Shown here: in pieces, positions 1-10,003 of the stretch | Layout of the letters: each line of letters opens with the position of its first letter | How positions within the stretch are numbered: position 1 is the stretch's first letter | NCBI GenBank assembly: GCA_003550305.1 | Contig: QKYT01000356.1 | Span: 26,750 to 54,279, forward strand | Source of the DNA: Glomus cerebriforme | Taxonomy: Eukaryota; Glomeromycota; Glomeromycetes; Glomerales; Glomeraceae | DNA length: 27,530 nucleotides | Reading direction: 5' to 3' | Notes under the pieces: model-generated | What the model was told of the DNA's origin: nothing | The model's database searches: none | What the model saw: the letters and a program-made list of their open reading frames with translations, nothing else | Made by a program: the position numbers and the translations under genes

Positions 1-71
1 AATATTTATTACTAAATTCTCTAATAGACATGCAAATAAGGTATAATATGACTAAATGATTCTAATTTATT

Positions 72-1125
72 CTAATTTATTTCTAATTTATTTTCTAACA
101 TTAATTCACCAATCTACCTTCTGGACTGCCGAATTGAATAATCTTTGATTCATTACGAATATCTATAAGTTGAGATGAGTCTTTTAATATTTGCCCCAAT
201 TTAGAATTTACTGGTGGATTTATATCCTTTCCTTTGAGTAGGTTTAAACCTAATTTTTTTTTAAAAAAAAAAAAAAAAATCTATTAGAGATTTAAAATAA
301 ATAAATAATTTTTTTTAAAAAAACTTACATGATTCTTGTAAAAATTGACATGTAGGTCCAAGTGAAACTCAAGCACTATCATTTTCCTGATAATAAAAAA
401 TTTTAAATTATAAAACAAATAAACAAATAATTTGAATTATATAATTATTTTTATTTTTACCACAAGTTCAAGGTAACCTCCCGGTTTTAAAACTCTAATT
501 AATTCATTTATTACTACTTCCCATCGTTTATTAGTATGAGATGATGATAAGAATCTTTAAAAAACGAAATCAAAAGTATTATTTTCAAATGGGAGGCCAT
601 TAAGAACATTCGTAACAAAGAAAGTAACATTTGAAAGGTTAGTTTTAGGAAATATTGGAGAAATATCTATTCCAATAAATGTTGCTTTAGGGTACATTTT
701 AGCCATATCCAATAACCATGTTCCTGATCCACAACTTAACATGATTGGTTTAATATATTATTAATATATTTACAAGATCAAATTTAAAAAACTCTTTCTA
801 CATGCCCAACGTCTAGCACACACATACTTTCATTTGTTAATTTATCATGAATCGGTGAAGAAAAATTACTTTTCCATAGATATTTAACAAGTAAATGGCT
901 CATTTCCAATCTTGAAATCTCCATTTTTTTTTGAAAAAAAAGATGATGATATTTTGAATTTAATTTAAAAATTATCTTAAACCTACCTTTTTGTCATTTG
1001 GCATGTAATATTCTACACTTGTGAAAACTTCGTCCATTTACATATCTATAAGTATCAAGAATTGATGTGTTCTCATTTTTTTCGTCACTAGTTTCTAATG
1101 GATGAGAATGATGATTAAGATTCAT
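72..1125 (-). pseudogene. Decayed class I SAM-dependent methyltransferase, paralogue of the intact copy at 1554-2761
   Basis: Reading right to left, five exon blocks can be traced: 1125-987, about 918-806, 734-461, 386-329 and 249-101. They encode a Rossmann methyltransferase: a PIH segment, VLDVG completed across an intron to GCGSGTW (motif I), FIGIDIS after strand 2, NVLNGLPFENNTFDFV, and RVLKPGGYLEL. The reading frame is broken four times: an extra base near 1017, between SFHK and VEYYMPND; TAA at 559-557, where relatives usually have Gln before RFL; TGA at 371-369; and a one-base loss near 111-116, just before an IGELM-like stretch. The intron after VLDVG starts with GC (805-804) instead of GT. 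With the last shift corrected, a stop comes at about 72 and the usual C-terminal 50 or so residues are missing. The lesions are seen directly. That the copy is dead is inferred; a base-calling error could explain a frameshift but hardly the two stops. The acceptor of exon 2 (about 919) is uncertain. Confidence 0.8.
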
Positions 1126-1553
1126 ATTAGTTTCCGAAAAAAAAAAATAATATACATCTTTTCTTCATAAATATTTATAACTTTTGATTTCATACCTCAC
1201 AATCTTTGGTTTAATTTGTGTTATACTTGTTATACAAAACTGTATAGTTACTTCTATGTTTAATATTAAATATCTTAATAAAAAAAACAATGATGCAGTT
1301 ACTATTAAAATTGTTATCTTTGTTTTACAAAATTGTTTAGACCCATTTTTTTTAGGATGATGTACTAGGACTATCAAGACCAATCATGGGATTTATAAAT
1401 AAATCTCGCGAATTCTCAAAAAGTAAAAAATAAACTTTCACGCGTAATTACTGATAAAAAAAAGGTAATAATAGTGATACATATTATAAATTTAATTTAA
1501 AAATAGAATATAATTAATTAAATATAATAATTATAATAAATACATTTTAAACG
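1126..1553. other. Intergenic spacer between the two methyltransferases
   Basis: AT-rich sequence between the 3' end of the intact methyltransferase and the start of the decayed copy. It must hold the 3' untranslated region of the former and the promoter, past or present, of the latter. I see no convincing gene, promoter motif or terminator. One hydrophobic ORF on the minus strand (1383-1165) shows no family signature. Confidence 0.5.
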
Positions 1554-2761
1554 TTAACGTTTTTGAGCATAAACACAATGAAAAGGAATTTCGGTTTTGT
1601 ACTCATAACATTCTTGAAAAAGGTTTGATAGAAGATGATCATATTCTTCTAAACTAACATCAAGTTGTTTGGAAAGACGATGTTCCATATTTTTTAAAAA
1701 GGTATGAAAATTCTCTTGACCTATTTTACCTAATTTATTATTTTCATCCCAAGAACCTATGGGTAAATATCGAATTTCTTCATGGACATTTGTAAATCTT
1801 GAATCTGATAAGAACCAATCTTTATATTTGGTTACAATATTTGGATTAACTTCAAGTGATATCATTTCTCGTTCAAATGCTTCATAAAATTTTCTATAAT
1901 ATGGTCCACAATTTGTTGAATTCCCATTTGGTTCAAGAAATTCAATCCAACTACCTGATTTCATGACCCTGAAAATGTCAGGTAAAACCTGTAAAACATT
2001 CATATTAATACATTTTTCTTTGTTACAAATTTAATAAAGAAACGAGAATTTTGATATTAAAAGTGTGTGTAATATACCAAATCTATCCATTGTGATTCAG
2101 AGAAACAAGAACCTAAAGTTCCTATGTGAATAAAATCGATTTCATCTTTCTCGAAAGGGAGCCCATCCAATATATTTGCTTGAATGAAATGAGTATTTGC
2201 TGGAAATCGAAAAAAAAAAAAAAATTTTTATTCATGATTAAAAACCTTTAAAAAAAAAAAAAAAATTTTTTTTCCGTTAATACAGTACAAACCTGGTTTT
2301 ATCTGAATTGGAAAATTTGGACTAAAATCGATTCCAATAAATTCCGATTTTTTATTATTATAGAAGGATGTACCCATATCCAAAACCCAAGTTCCAGGAC
2401 CGCACCTTTTCGAAATATGTATTAGATAAAATTTTATTTTTAAAAAAAATTTTTAACCGAGTTTTTAAAAGATTTTATACCCAAGATCCAAGACTTTGCA
2501 TGACCCAGAACTAAATAATTCATGTATTGGAGAACGAAAATTTCCATCGCAAAGATGTTTTAACATATAATGATATTGTTGTAATCTTTCAGTTTCAATA
2601 TCATCATCAGGCATAAAATAATTTGATTTTCTTGAATTCGTATTTTCATTATATTCTAATTTTTCAAAAGATTCTAATAAATTTTGACTTTTGGATGAGT
2701 CTATAATTTTATAATATTTATTATTATTATTTGACTTTTTCTTAGTTAAAAAGTTTCCCAT
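1554..2761 (-). CDS. Class I SAM-dependent methyltransferase, four exons, 316 aa
   Basis: Exons 2761-2481, 2405-2293, 2199-2078 and 1988-1554 join in frame to 951 bases (316 residues plus TAA). All three introns are GT-AG. Residues 1-60 are Lys/Asn/Ser-rich and probably disordered. The MGNFLTKKK start at 2761 is preferred to an upstream ATG at 2803, because the added 14 residues are hydrophobic and without family likeness. The catalytic fold begins near residue 89: KVLDLGCGPGTW (motif I, SAM binding, 89-100), FIGIDFSP with the acidic residue D120 after strand 2, QANILDGLPF (138-147), and the post-strand-4 motif FRVMKSGSWIEFLEP (about 178-192). The C-terminal 120 residues include SLEEYDHLLSNLFQECYEYK, the usual helical cap. 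The family (Methyltransf_11/25 type) transfers methyl from S-adenosylmethionine. Neither substrate nor compartment can be read from the sequence, and no targeting signal is visible. The start of the decayed paralogue lies about 430 bases downstream on the same strand. Confidence 0.9.
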
Positions 2762-3030
2762 TGTATATAATATAAATTTATCTAAGCTTAAGAACAAAAA
2801 CAATAATTTATTTAAATTTTATTTCCTCGATACAGTTACAGTTTTTATATTGAACAGATTTTTGTTGACAACACAAAACTATTTTGTTTTATTTGTTTTT
2901 ACACCTGAGAATTCGTGTGTCATTACTCATTAATCGAACGTACTCCTTAAATAAAATTTTCTATTTTTAGGAAATATAAAAATTTTTAAAATATAATTCT
3001 AGCTGAAATTAAGTTTCTCATTAATTACTG

Positions 3031-3127
3031 AAGATGGAAAGTAAGAACGTCATCACGGGTGAGGTCTCAAAATCTTTAATATCTTTTTGGCCCCTCACCC
3101 TTAAAATAAAACGGACTTTCCCTTCTT
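3031..3127. repeat. 97-base fold-back (MITE-like or hairpin)
   Basis: The two halves pair in two blocks. The inner arms GGGTGAGG (3057-3064) and CCTCACCC (3093-3100) extend inward to CAAAA/TTTTG. The outer arms GGAAAGT and ACTTTCCC lie the same 14 bases outside them. About 16 inner positions (13 matching) and 12 outer positions pair around a 12-base loop. It lies 270-370 bases upstream of the methyltransferase start. It could be a small fold-back transposon or a structured 5' region; target duplications are not clear. Confidence 0.5.
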
Positions 3128-3423
3128 TAAATATTTGTTTTGTCACTTTTTGTACTTAAATGATAAAATTAAAAATTATATTTTTTTTAATTTTGGTAAT
3201 ATGGCTTTTTTATTTACATTTTGAAGATTGCACAATTTTACTGTATAAATGATTGTTTACAAACTTTATAGAAAACGTGTAGTTTCGTCGCGTTAAAAAG
3301 TAAAGAAAAAAAAGTTTTTTCAAAGTCGAAATTCTTTTAATTATGAATATAGTATTAAAGGTAAACTGATAAATATTATTATAACTTCTAATAGTCCAAT
3401 TAAAATTTTGCGATTCCATCTCG

Positions 3424-3507
3424 CCCGGTACGGGCCGACCCTCGCTAATCGCCGACTTCCCATTAAACTGCTATATATCTTATATGTACAGATTTATATA
3501 TAAGATA
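3424..3507. repeat. GC-rich hairpin followed by an AT hairpin
   Basis: GCCCG GTA CGGGC forms a 5-bp, 3-base-loop hairpin at about 3424-3436, inside a short GC-rich island (3421-3460) that stands out from its surroundings. Forty bases on, TATCTTATAT (3476-3485) and ATATAAGATA (3498-3507) are perfect inverted repeats. No tRNA fold or ORF accounts for the island. Confidence 0.35.
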
Positions 3508-4464
3508 CAAACTAACTATAAAACGACTTCAAAGAAGAGTAATAAATAATAGTCTCTCGTTGTAAAGTATGTTCGTATAATCCGGAAAGAAAAAAGAAGA
3601 TAATTATTATGATTATTCCAAAGATGGGGTTTAAATTTTTTTCATAACAGAAAAGAGAATATATTTTTTTTCGTTTCATGACAGATTTAATCTTTATTCT
3701 TTGGTTTGCGATAAAAATTAAACGCATATACAGTAATATTAAATGTACGACTAATAAAGAAATCGAGTGACACGACATGTGTACATTATTATGGCGGGTT
3801 ATTACTGTTTTTGTTGTTGTTTTTTTTTACAGTTTCACTCACTAATATTAATTAAAATCATGAATTGTAAGACCTTTAACCTAGATCCCTTTGATCCTCA
3901 TTAGTAAAGTTCGTTATTCAAGTTGGCATCAATGACATGTGCGTTTATGTATTTTATATCTGTGCTTAAGTAATGATAGTTAGTATAATAGGTGCTTTAT
4001 TTATGACATACTGTATGTAGGGTCATTTGTAATTCATTTTTAAAGTTTTTCTATAATGATATTAAAAAAAATCCGATTAAAAAATTACAATTTTAAATTT
4101 CCGTATGGTCGTTAAACGTAGAACAGAGAGTACTAAAAATGACACTTTTGGTCATATGTTATAAAAAATGACCTATTTTAGACCAATAACTACTTTAATG
4201 CTGACCAGCATTATAAACCTTTTTTTTTCGTTTAAATTCTCAGCAACTTTTATTTTTATCTGTAGATTTTTTTTTTTGACAGGATTAAATTCAGATTATA
4301 AAATCACTCTTCAAAAGTCATTTATCAAATAGCATAATAGCTATAGAAATACAATTAGTAAAGATTATTATTGTATGTATAAAATCTTCATAGTTTAGCT
4401 CGTATTTAATATGTAAAAGTTATCATACAAAAAAAAAATTACTGTTAAAGAATTTTTTGAAATA

Positions 4465-4614
4465 CAGTCAGCTCTTGATATAACGAACCTTCCGAGTTTC
4501 AGCTCAAATTCGTTAAACGAGAGATTTTTGGCATATTTGATTGGTTAAATGTCACGTGTTGGCCAAAATTCGTTATCTGTTATAAAATGAGTTCGTTATA
4601 TCGAGAGCCGATTG
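4465..4614. mobile_element. Non-autonomous Tc1/mariner-type element (MITE), 150 bp, TA target duplication
   Basis: The ends are inverted repeats of 24 bases (4465-4488 and 4591-4614) matching at 21 positions, with the shared core GATATAACGAAC. The outermost bases are CAGTC and, on the other strand, CAATC. Both ends are flanked by TA (4463-4464 and 4615-4616), the duplicated target of Tc1/mariner/pogo transposons. Inside are further TTCGTTA motifs resembling the termini. No coding sequence fits in 150 bp, so it would need a transposase supplied from elsewhere. Confidence 0.8.
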
Positions 4615-5218
4615 TACTAATTAATAGATTCTTTACGAATACTATCATTAATCCACATTTTTCTGTTGAATCTTTAAAATCGATAACTTGAATTCTATTA
4701 ATTTTCAAAAATTGAATCGGAATACATGATAACTTTAAGAGACACGACAAAGCACTTTATTTGGAATGTTTTCGAAAAGAAAATAACTAGAAGAGTTCTG
4801 AGTTATTGAGACATAGAAGTATATCAATTTTAATAGGAATCTTTATTGAGAAGATAGAAACTTCTACGATATAACGATCTACATAGCATAATTACGGATA
4901 CATAAAAATAATTATCAGATTAAAAGATATCATTTATGAACTCTGAAAAACTTGTTTACCATGCATGAAACTTTACTTTTAATGGATAAGCTTAATCTGA
5001 TAAATTAGAACATTGAGTGGCGTGAGATTTTTAAGTTCATCAATTATGACATATATTACATGTTACGATATTAAGCGCACCACTAATATTCATCTGATAC
5101 GTCTATTTTAGTAAGTAATTACCGGTGATTAAAGAATGATCTCTCCGATTCGGGTAATAATAAACCCGGAAACTTGGCAACTAATTTCTCTATTTATAAT
5201 CACTACGAACCCGAATTT

Positions 5219-5246
5219 TTTCTTTTATTTTTTTTTTAAAAAAAAA
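5219..5246 (+). promoter_or_regulatory. T-run/A-run block abutting the start codon
   Basis: Runs of T followed directly by A end at the ATG of the ferredoxin-like gene. They form an AT-only inverted repeat that could act as a nucleosome-free promoter element or a leader hairpin. Similar T-then-A blocks recur at about 255-280, 2256-2272, 13641-13661 and 13724-13746, so it may be a general compositional habit rather than a specific signal. Confidence 0.3.
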
Positions 5247-6350
5247 ATGGCGAAACCTTTTGGTTCAAAGATAATCGGTATAATTCAATCCGTAATTACA
5301 TCAGGTTCTGATAAAACGGATAATCAAGAATCATCAATAGAAGATATTGAAGATATTGATCCATGTGGCGATTGTTCAGATCCTTGTTCGACTCATCAAG
5401 TTTATCCTTACCTAAAAATTAATCATAGTTTACCTCTTCAAGGAACGGTAAAACCTTATTATAAGCACGTGCTTATATCTACTGGAAAATCTGATTGGAA
5501 ATCTCATATTGAAGATGAAGATGAAAGTCTTGCAGCTCAAATAGACAATGTTATTAAAGGTAATAAAGGTAATAATAATAAAGAAAAGAAAATTAAAGAT
5601 AAAAAAAATAAAAATAAATCAGCAGATTCAAGTTTTAAAAAACCAAAGAAACCAAAAATTCTTATCACCAATAGTAGTAGAACAAATGATGATGATGATC
5701 CTTCATTCTCAGAAGGAAATGATGTTTTACTTTTTTCGGATAATGTTCTTGTACGACGTGTTTCACCAAAACATGCGGTAGAATTTTATAATCAATTTTT
5801 ACGTGAACGTAAAAATGAAAGTAATTCTTCTTCATTGACTCCTGTGAAATTTACAGTAGAGCCAATACCATATAAGGCCGTGATTTTGATTTGTTCACAT
5901 ATGCATCGAGATAAAAGATGTGGTGTGACGGCTCCTTTATTGAAGGAGGAATTTGATAAGATATTAAAGAGTAAAAGTTTGGATGTTGAAAGTCGTGCTG
6001 GTAATAATGATGGCATAGCAGTTTACATGACAAGTCATATAGGAGGTAAATATTATTCTCATAAAATTTAAAAAAAAAAATTAACGAATTGTTTGTTTAT
6101 CAATTGAAACCGATTTCTTTTTTTCTTATTTTTATTTATTTATAATTTAGGACATAAATTTGCTGGGAATGTTGTTGTTTATCGTGAAGGGCGGGGAATA
6201 TGGTATGGGCGGGTCATTCCTTGTCATGTAAAATCAATAATTGAGAATACTGTAATTGAAGGAAAAATTATTAGAGAATTATATAGGGGTTCAATTATGA
6301 ATAATTTTGTTCAAGATGAAAGCGAAGTTGAACAAAATAATCAAATATAA
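5247..6350 (+). CDS. Suc_Fer/AIM32-like thioredoxin-fold [2Fe-2S] protein, two exons, 332 aa
   Basis: Exons 5247-6045 and 6151-6350 join in frame (332 residues plus TAA at 6348) across a 105-base GT-AG intron. The start at MAKPFGSK is preferred; an in-frame ATG at 5136 would add 37 residues encoded partly by a T/A run. Order of parts: a short N-terminus with a weak amphipathic stretch; the Cys cluster PCGDCSDPC (39-47); HVLISTGKSDW (74-84), typical of the family; a Lys/Asn-rich low-complexity insertion (about 101-135); the ferredoxin-like core with C216-x8-C225 (CSHMHRDKRC), GVTAPLL, and HIGGH (264-268) followed by KFAGN; then a WYGRV strand and GKIIRELYRG near the end. In this family two Cys and two His hold the cluster, and all four are present. 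Yeast Aim32 is mitochondrial and linked to thiol redox control; the role here is inferred from family likeness. The acidic/Asn-rich tail ends in EQNNQI. Confidence 0.9.
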
Positions 6351-6435
6351 CGCAAATACTGCGGATCTGCGACATTAAAGCATCCTATTCATAGTAATCT
6401 TTTCTTTGGATTTCCAATGTATTTTAGGTTTCAAA

Positions 6436-6441
6436 AATAAA
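6436..6441 (+). terminator. Possible poly(A) signal of the ferredoxin-like gene
   Basis: AATAAA lies 86 bases after the stop codon. In DNA this AT-rich such hexamers are frequent, so its position is the only support. Confidence 0.3.
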
Positions 6442-6687
6442 AACAGTTATGCTCATCATTCTATCTTCTATTGGTTTAAGTATTTAAAAACGCGAGATAT
6501 ATTGTTATAATTGTTATAATACTTGATAGAAAAAAAAAAATAAAAGAATTTGTTGAATGACGCTATAAAAACCCTTGTTTATTTATTGTATAACAATTGA
6601 CTTACATTTCTTGCTTGTATCTTAATTTGTTAGCTATAAAATATAAAAAAAAATAAAAAAAAATAATACATATGTAGAGAAAAGAGA

Positions 6688-6704
6688 ATATATATATATA
6701 TATT
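6688..6704. repeat. (TA)n microsatellite
   Basis: About eight alternating TA units, followed by the small ORF at 6724. Simple-sequence repeat, likely length-variable. Confidence 0.8.
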
Positions 6705-6723
6705 TTTAATCCATTAATTATAT

Positions 6724-6876
6724 ATGATGTCAAAAAAAACCGGCGGATATCCTTATTATTTAATCGTTGAGTACTCAGACAAATTAGTGACCTTGGTGGT
6801 TAAAGGTCGGCCGACGAAAGAAAAAGAGGTTGAAATTAATGTCGGTGGCGACTGTATGACACGGAATAAAGAATAA
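6724..6876 (+). CDS. Candidate small protein, 50 aa, unrecognised
   Basis: ATG ATG opens 50 codons ending in TAA. The segment is much richer in G and C than its flanks, has GGC, CGG, CCG and GTC codons, and has no stop. The product would begin MMSKKTGGYPYYLIVEY and contains VVKGRPTKEKEVEINVGGD. It is basic in the middle, and KGRP resembles the core of an AT-hook. I recognise no family. It could be a real microprotein, an exon of an undetected gene, or a chance ORF in a GC-richer island containing the 10-bp palindrome GTCGGCCGAC. No intron is needed. Its distance from the ferredoxin-like gene (about 370 bases) would suit an independent transcript. Confidence 0.3.
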   Translation: MMSKKTGGYPYYLIVEYSDKLVTLVVKGRPTKEKEVEINVGGDCMTRNKE

Positions 6877-8200
6877 ATATCTGCTTAAAAAAAATGAGCG
6901 TTTAAGAAAATTACCTTAACTTACAAATTCTCGCAAAAAAAAAAGATACGATAGAAAGTCATAACTATGATGACATAACGCTTTAAAATTTTCAAAACAG
7001 GTTATTAATAGGCCAAAGATAAAGGTCTTAAATATTGAATTTGTTCATTCACGTACCCCGAGGTTTAAATTCCTTCCCAACTGACAAAAAAAAAGAGTGT
7101 GGGTGTATCAGTTTAAGACTCCTTATTAAAAAAAAAGCAACATTCTTTCCTAAAGCGAGTTTCTAGAAGAATTTAAATTTTAAAGTGGTATAAAGGTAAG
7201 AGGTGACTGGAAGGGCATTATTATTCAGAATAGAAGAAAGGGAAGTACGATAACAAGTAGGAAAGATGGAGTAAGTATATTTGACGGGAGACCCGCAATG
7301 GATTCAAATTGTTTTAAGAACCCTTTATATACAGTAGAACCGTAAGTTTCATTCATATTGAAAAAGTTATCAGATCTCTAAAAAACTTTTTATTGGATCG
7401 GAAAAGAAAGGTGGCAAAAAATATTTACTTACCAAAATCGGAATGTATTTTTCTATCTGATAATCTGATAATCTAAATAAGGGGTAGTTTATAAAATTAT
7501 CAGATTCTGGTGTTACGCATTTACTTCAGCCATAAAACCTAATATGAATTAGTTTATTATGGGTTGAAATGTCGTTTTCAATGAAAGTATTACGTCGCGT
7601 GTCCGTTGTGTCCGTTGTTACCTTAACTTGGGTTTACAGATCGTCCTATATCATATGCAAAAAATTGATATGTAATAATAATTCCCCATTTTTTTATATT
7701 ATATAATAATTTCTTGAAAGTACAAGGAAAAAAACGGATGAAAACGACTTGACTTTTTGGGGTTTCGAAACAACTGTCAGATGGCGTATATAAATAATAT
7801 TTTAAAATAAATACCTGTTATCGAGATTACATTAATCAATTGAATTTGAAGTAAAAGAATTTTTTTTTTTTTAGAACACGACATAAAAAGATATGAAAAC
7901 TCGATTAACATGATTCGAAGCACTAAAAAATTGGTTATAATTTTTATAACCAAAAACAAACTCTCTCTAAAAAAAAAGTTATTTCAACTCCAGATGGATT
8001 TGTTTGTAGTTTGTCAACCAATAACTTGAACTAACAATAGAAGCAAATAGAGTATATTAACCTAATAAATACAGTATATTCACACAAGTTATTTACAACC
8101 AAAATGATTATTTCAAATCGATTTGTAGGTTTGATTTTCATGTTTCTGTTCCAGATCTTGGCTTGATAACACGCGAAATTATCAGACTTAAATAGAATGA
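6877..8200. other. Stretch without a recognised gene
   Basis: Moderately AT-rich unique-looking sequence. I see a short direct repeat GTCCGTTGTGTCCGTTGTT near 7603-7621 and repeated TCTGATAATC words near 7457-7475. The minus-strand ORF 7959-7777 is T/A-driven and hydrophobic. Nothing else stands out. Confidence 0.5.
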
Positions 8201-8540
8201 TATCGTCTAGGTAACTTACAGTACATATGATAAACAGTATGAGCTGGTACTAATGAATTAGCAACTGCATTCCTTATATAGAAAGCTCTATCTCTAAACT
8301 GATTAATATAACACGTAAATGTACTTTTATTAGCTATCGGCAAGACTAGTATTTTCCAGTTTTTATCAATACTTTACATGCATGTTTCAAAAAGCCTTTT
8401 ACATCACTATGATAAATCTCATAAAAACTGCTAGATCTAAGCCTCTGATTCTGATTTTGGATCTGATTTTGCGAGAATCTATATTGACCTTTCCAGTTTT
8501 GAGCCTGTTGTACATAAGCTGCTAAGCTGCATGTCTTCAT
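8201..8540 (-). CDS. Possible fragment of an unrecognised protein gene (two frames)
   Basis: A minus-strand ORF begins at 8540 (MKTCSLAAYVQQAQNW) and runs 64 codons with mixed, non-repetitive residues and a Gln/Asn patch (QNQIQNQNQ). It ends at 8346. A second open stretch in another frame, from about 8358 to 8205, continues with FTCYINQFRDRAFYIRN and NSLVPAHTVYHMYC. The two join in frame if GTAAAG...ACTAG (32 bases) is removed, which is very short for an intron. A good GTAAGT donor follows at the end of the second block. It may be a small multi-exon gene, an eroded transposon piece or chance. I recognise no domain. Confidence 0.3.
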
Positions 8541-10003
8541 TTTTTTGTATTATTATTATAATGTATAGTCAATCTGTGAGCATTCCTTTTATTTTTATTC
8601 CACTCTGAGTATTTACTAATTCAGCCTGGCAATTTTGGGCTATTTACTAATTATCCCTACATGATTCTATTTCATTATTAAAGTAATAGTATTACGGTTC
8701 AATAGTTATAATGAAGAGTTATAATTTGCATTTAAATTTTAAGAAATCAGTATTTTTATCACAATATAATATGGAAGTAAATAATATTTAAAATGCTCTT
8801 ATTAAGAAAAATTATTGATTTAAAGTCAAAAATTTTAATTATTAATGCTAAGCATTTTATTTGACTTAAACAGATGGAATATAAAGATAAATAAACTTGG
8901 ATTGATCAAAAGATTTATATTTTTATATTATTTATAAGATTAAAGATGCAAAAAAATATAATGGCAGTTTTTGCATATTTTAGTAATCTTTTATATTTTT
9001 TTTAATATATAAATAAACCAATCTAAAAAAAAAACTAAGATTATTAATCTTTTATTTAAAAATAAAAAAAAATAATTAAATACAATTGAAAAACTACTAT
9101 ATATTTCAAATTAGCATTTTAGATTATTATAAATAGTTTAAAATAATATCAAAGATCCAAAAATATTATTTAGTTATTAGTATATATTAATTTTAGTAAT
9201 TTATTAGTTATATATGGAATATTTAAACCTAAACATATGAATATTTTTTTTTGAAAATTTATACTACTTTTATATAATATATTTTTTCAATTTTTTTTTG
9301 GAATTTTATATAATATCAATATGATTTTTAATTAGTAATATTACTTAAGAATAAAAAAAAATTAAATGGTTATATAATAAGATTCTTTATAAACAAAACT
9401 GTTATACTGTTATACATATATTTTTTATATATTATCACAATAATTGGCAAGCAAAATACTTCTATAGTTTAAAAATTTACTAAATAAATATATTATTTAT
9501 TTCTTAGTAAAATATAATCTTTATTAGATATTTTTTATTATATATAAATACTTTAAAATATATTTAAATTTCTTTAATAAGAAAAAATTTTATTAGCAAT
9601 TCATTTTAGTAACTGTATTATAATTAAATATTCTAAATATTTTAAAAATTAATATATTATCATATAATGTAACCTTCTATATATAATACTTTTTCAAAAA
9701 AATTTACCAGAATTTTAAAATACCTACTATATACTATATATTAAAAATTTTTGATTTTAAACCATAAAATTTGTAAAATATTCAATATAATGTATAATAT
9801 CTTAGATATAATTTTATTTATTAAATAATATTAATTATTAGATTTAATTGTATAATTATTTTAATATACTTTCTAGAAAAAAAAGTTTGTATTTTTTGTG
9901 AATTTGCTACTAAGAAATTCATCTTTTAAATATATGGCTATCTATTATTCTTATAATTAATTTGTATATCTTAAAATAAAAGGCTTATTAATAAGTAAAA
10001 GAT
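8541..10003. other. Extremely AT-rich stretch, no gene seen
   Basis: About 1.4 kb of nearly pure A and T with stops in every frame. No terminal repeats, RNA gene or satellite structure could be supported. Confidence 0.55.

Larger units (their letters stand above)
2762..5246. other. Intergenic region between two divergently transcribed genes
   Basis: About 2.5 kb separate the methyltransferase start (minus strand) from the ferredoxin-like gene (plus strand), so both promoters must lie here. Apart from the fold-back at 3031-3127, the hairpins near 3424 and 3476 and the MITE at 4465-4614, I see no gene. The ORFs at 3210-3419 and 3512-3778 are low-complexity and lack any family motif. Confidence 0.5.

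Noticed and set aside
1165..1383. 72-codon hydrophobic minus-strand ORF
   Set aside because: No family motif, lies in the spacer upstream of the decayed methyltransferase, and its composition explains its length.
3421..3460. tRNA or structured RNA gene in the GC-rich island
   Set aside because: Only a 5-bp hairpin is present; no D arm, T arm or B box.
3210..3778. Two minus-strand ORFs (69 and 88 codons)
   Set aside because: Low-complexity Phe/Ile/Lys-rich translations without domains or splice context.
5548..6033. Extra ORFs overlapping the ferredoxin-like gene
   Set aside because: Out-of-frame shadows of a well-supported coding exon.
7777..7959. 60-codon minus-strand ORF
   Set aside because: Hydrophobic translation of an AT-rich tract with no recognisable feature.
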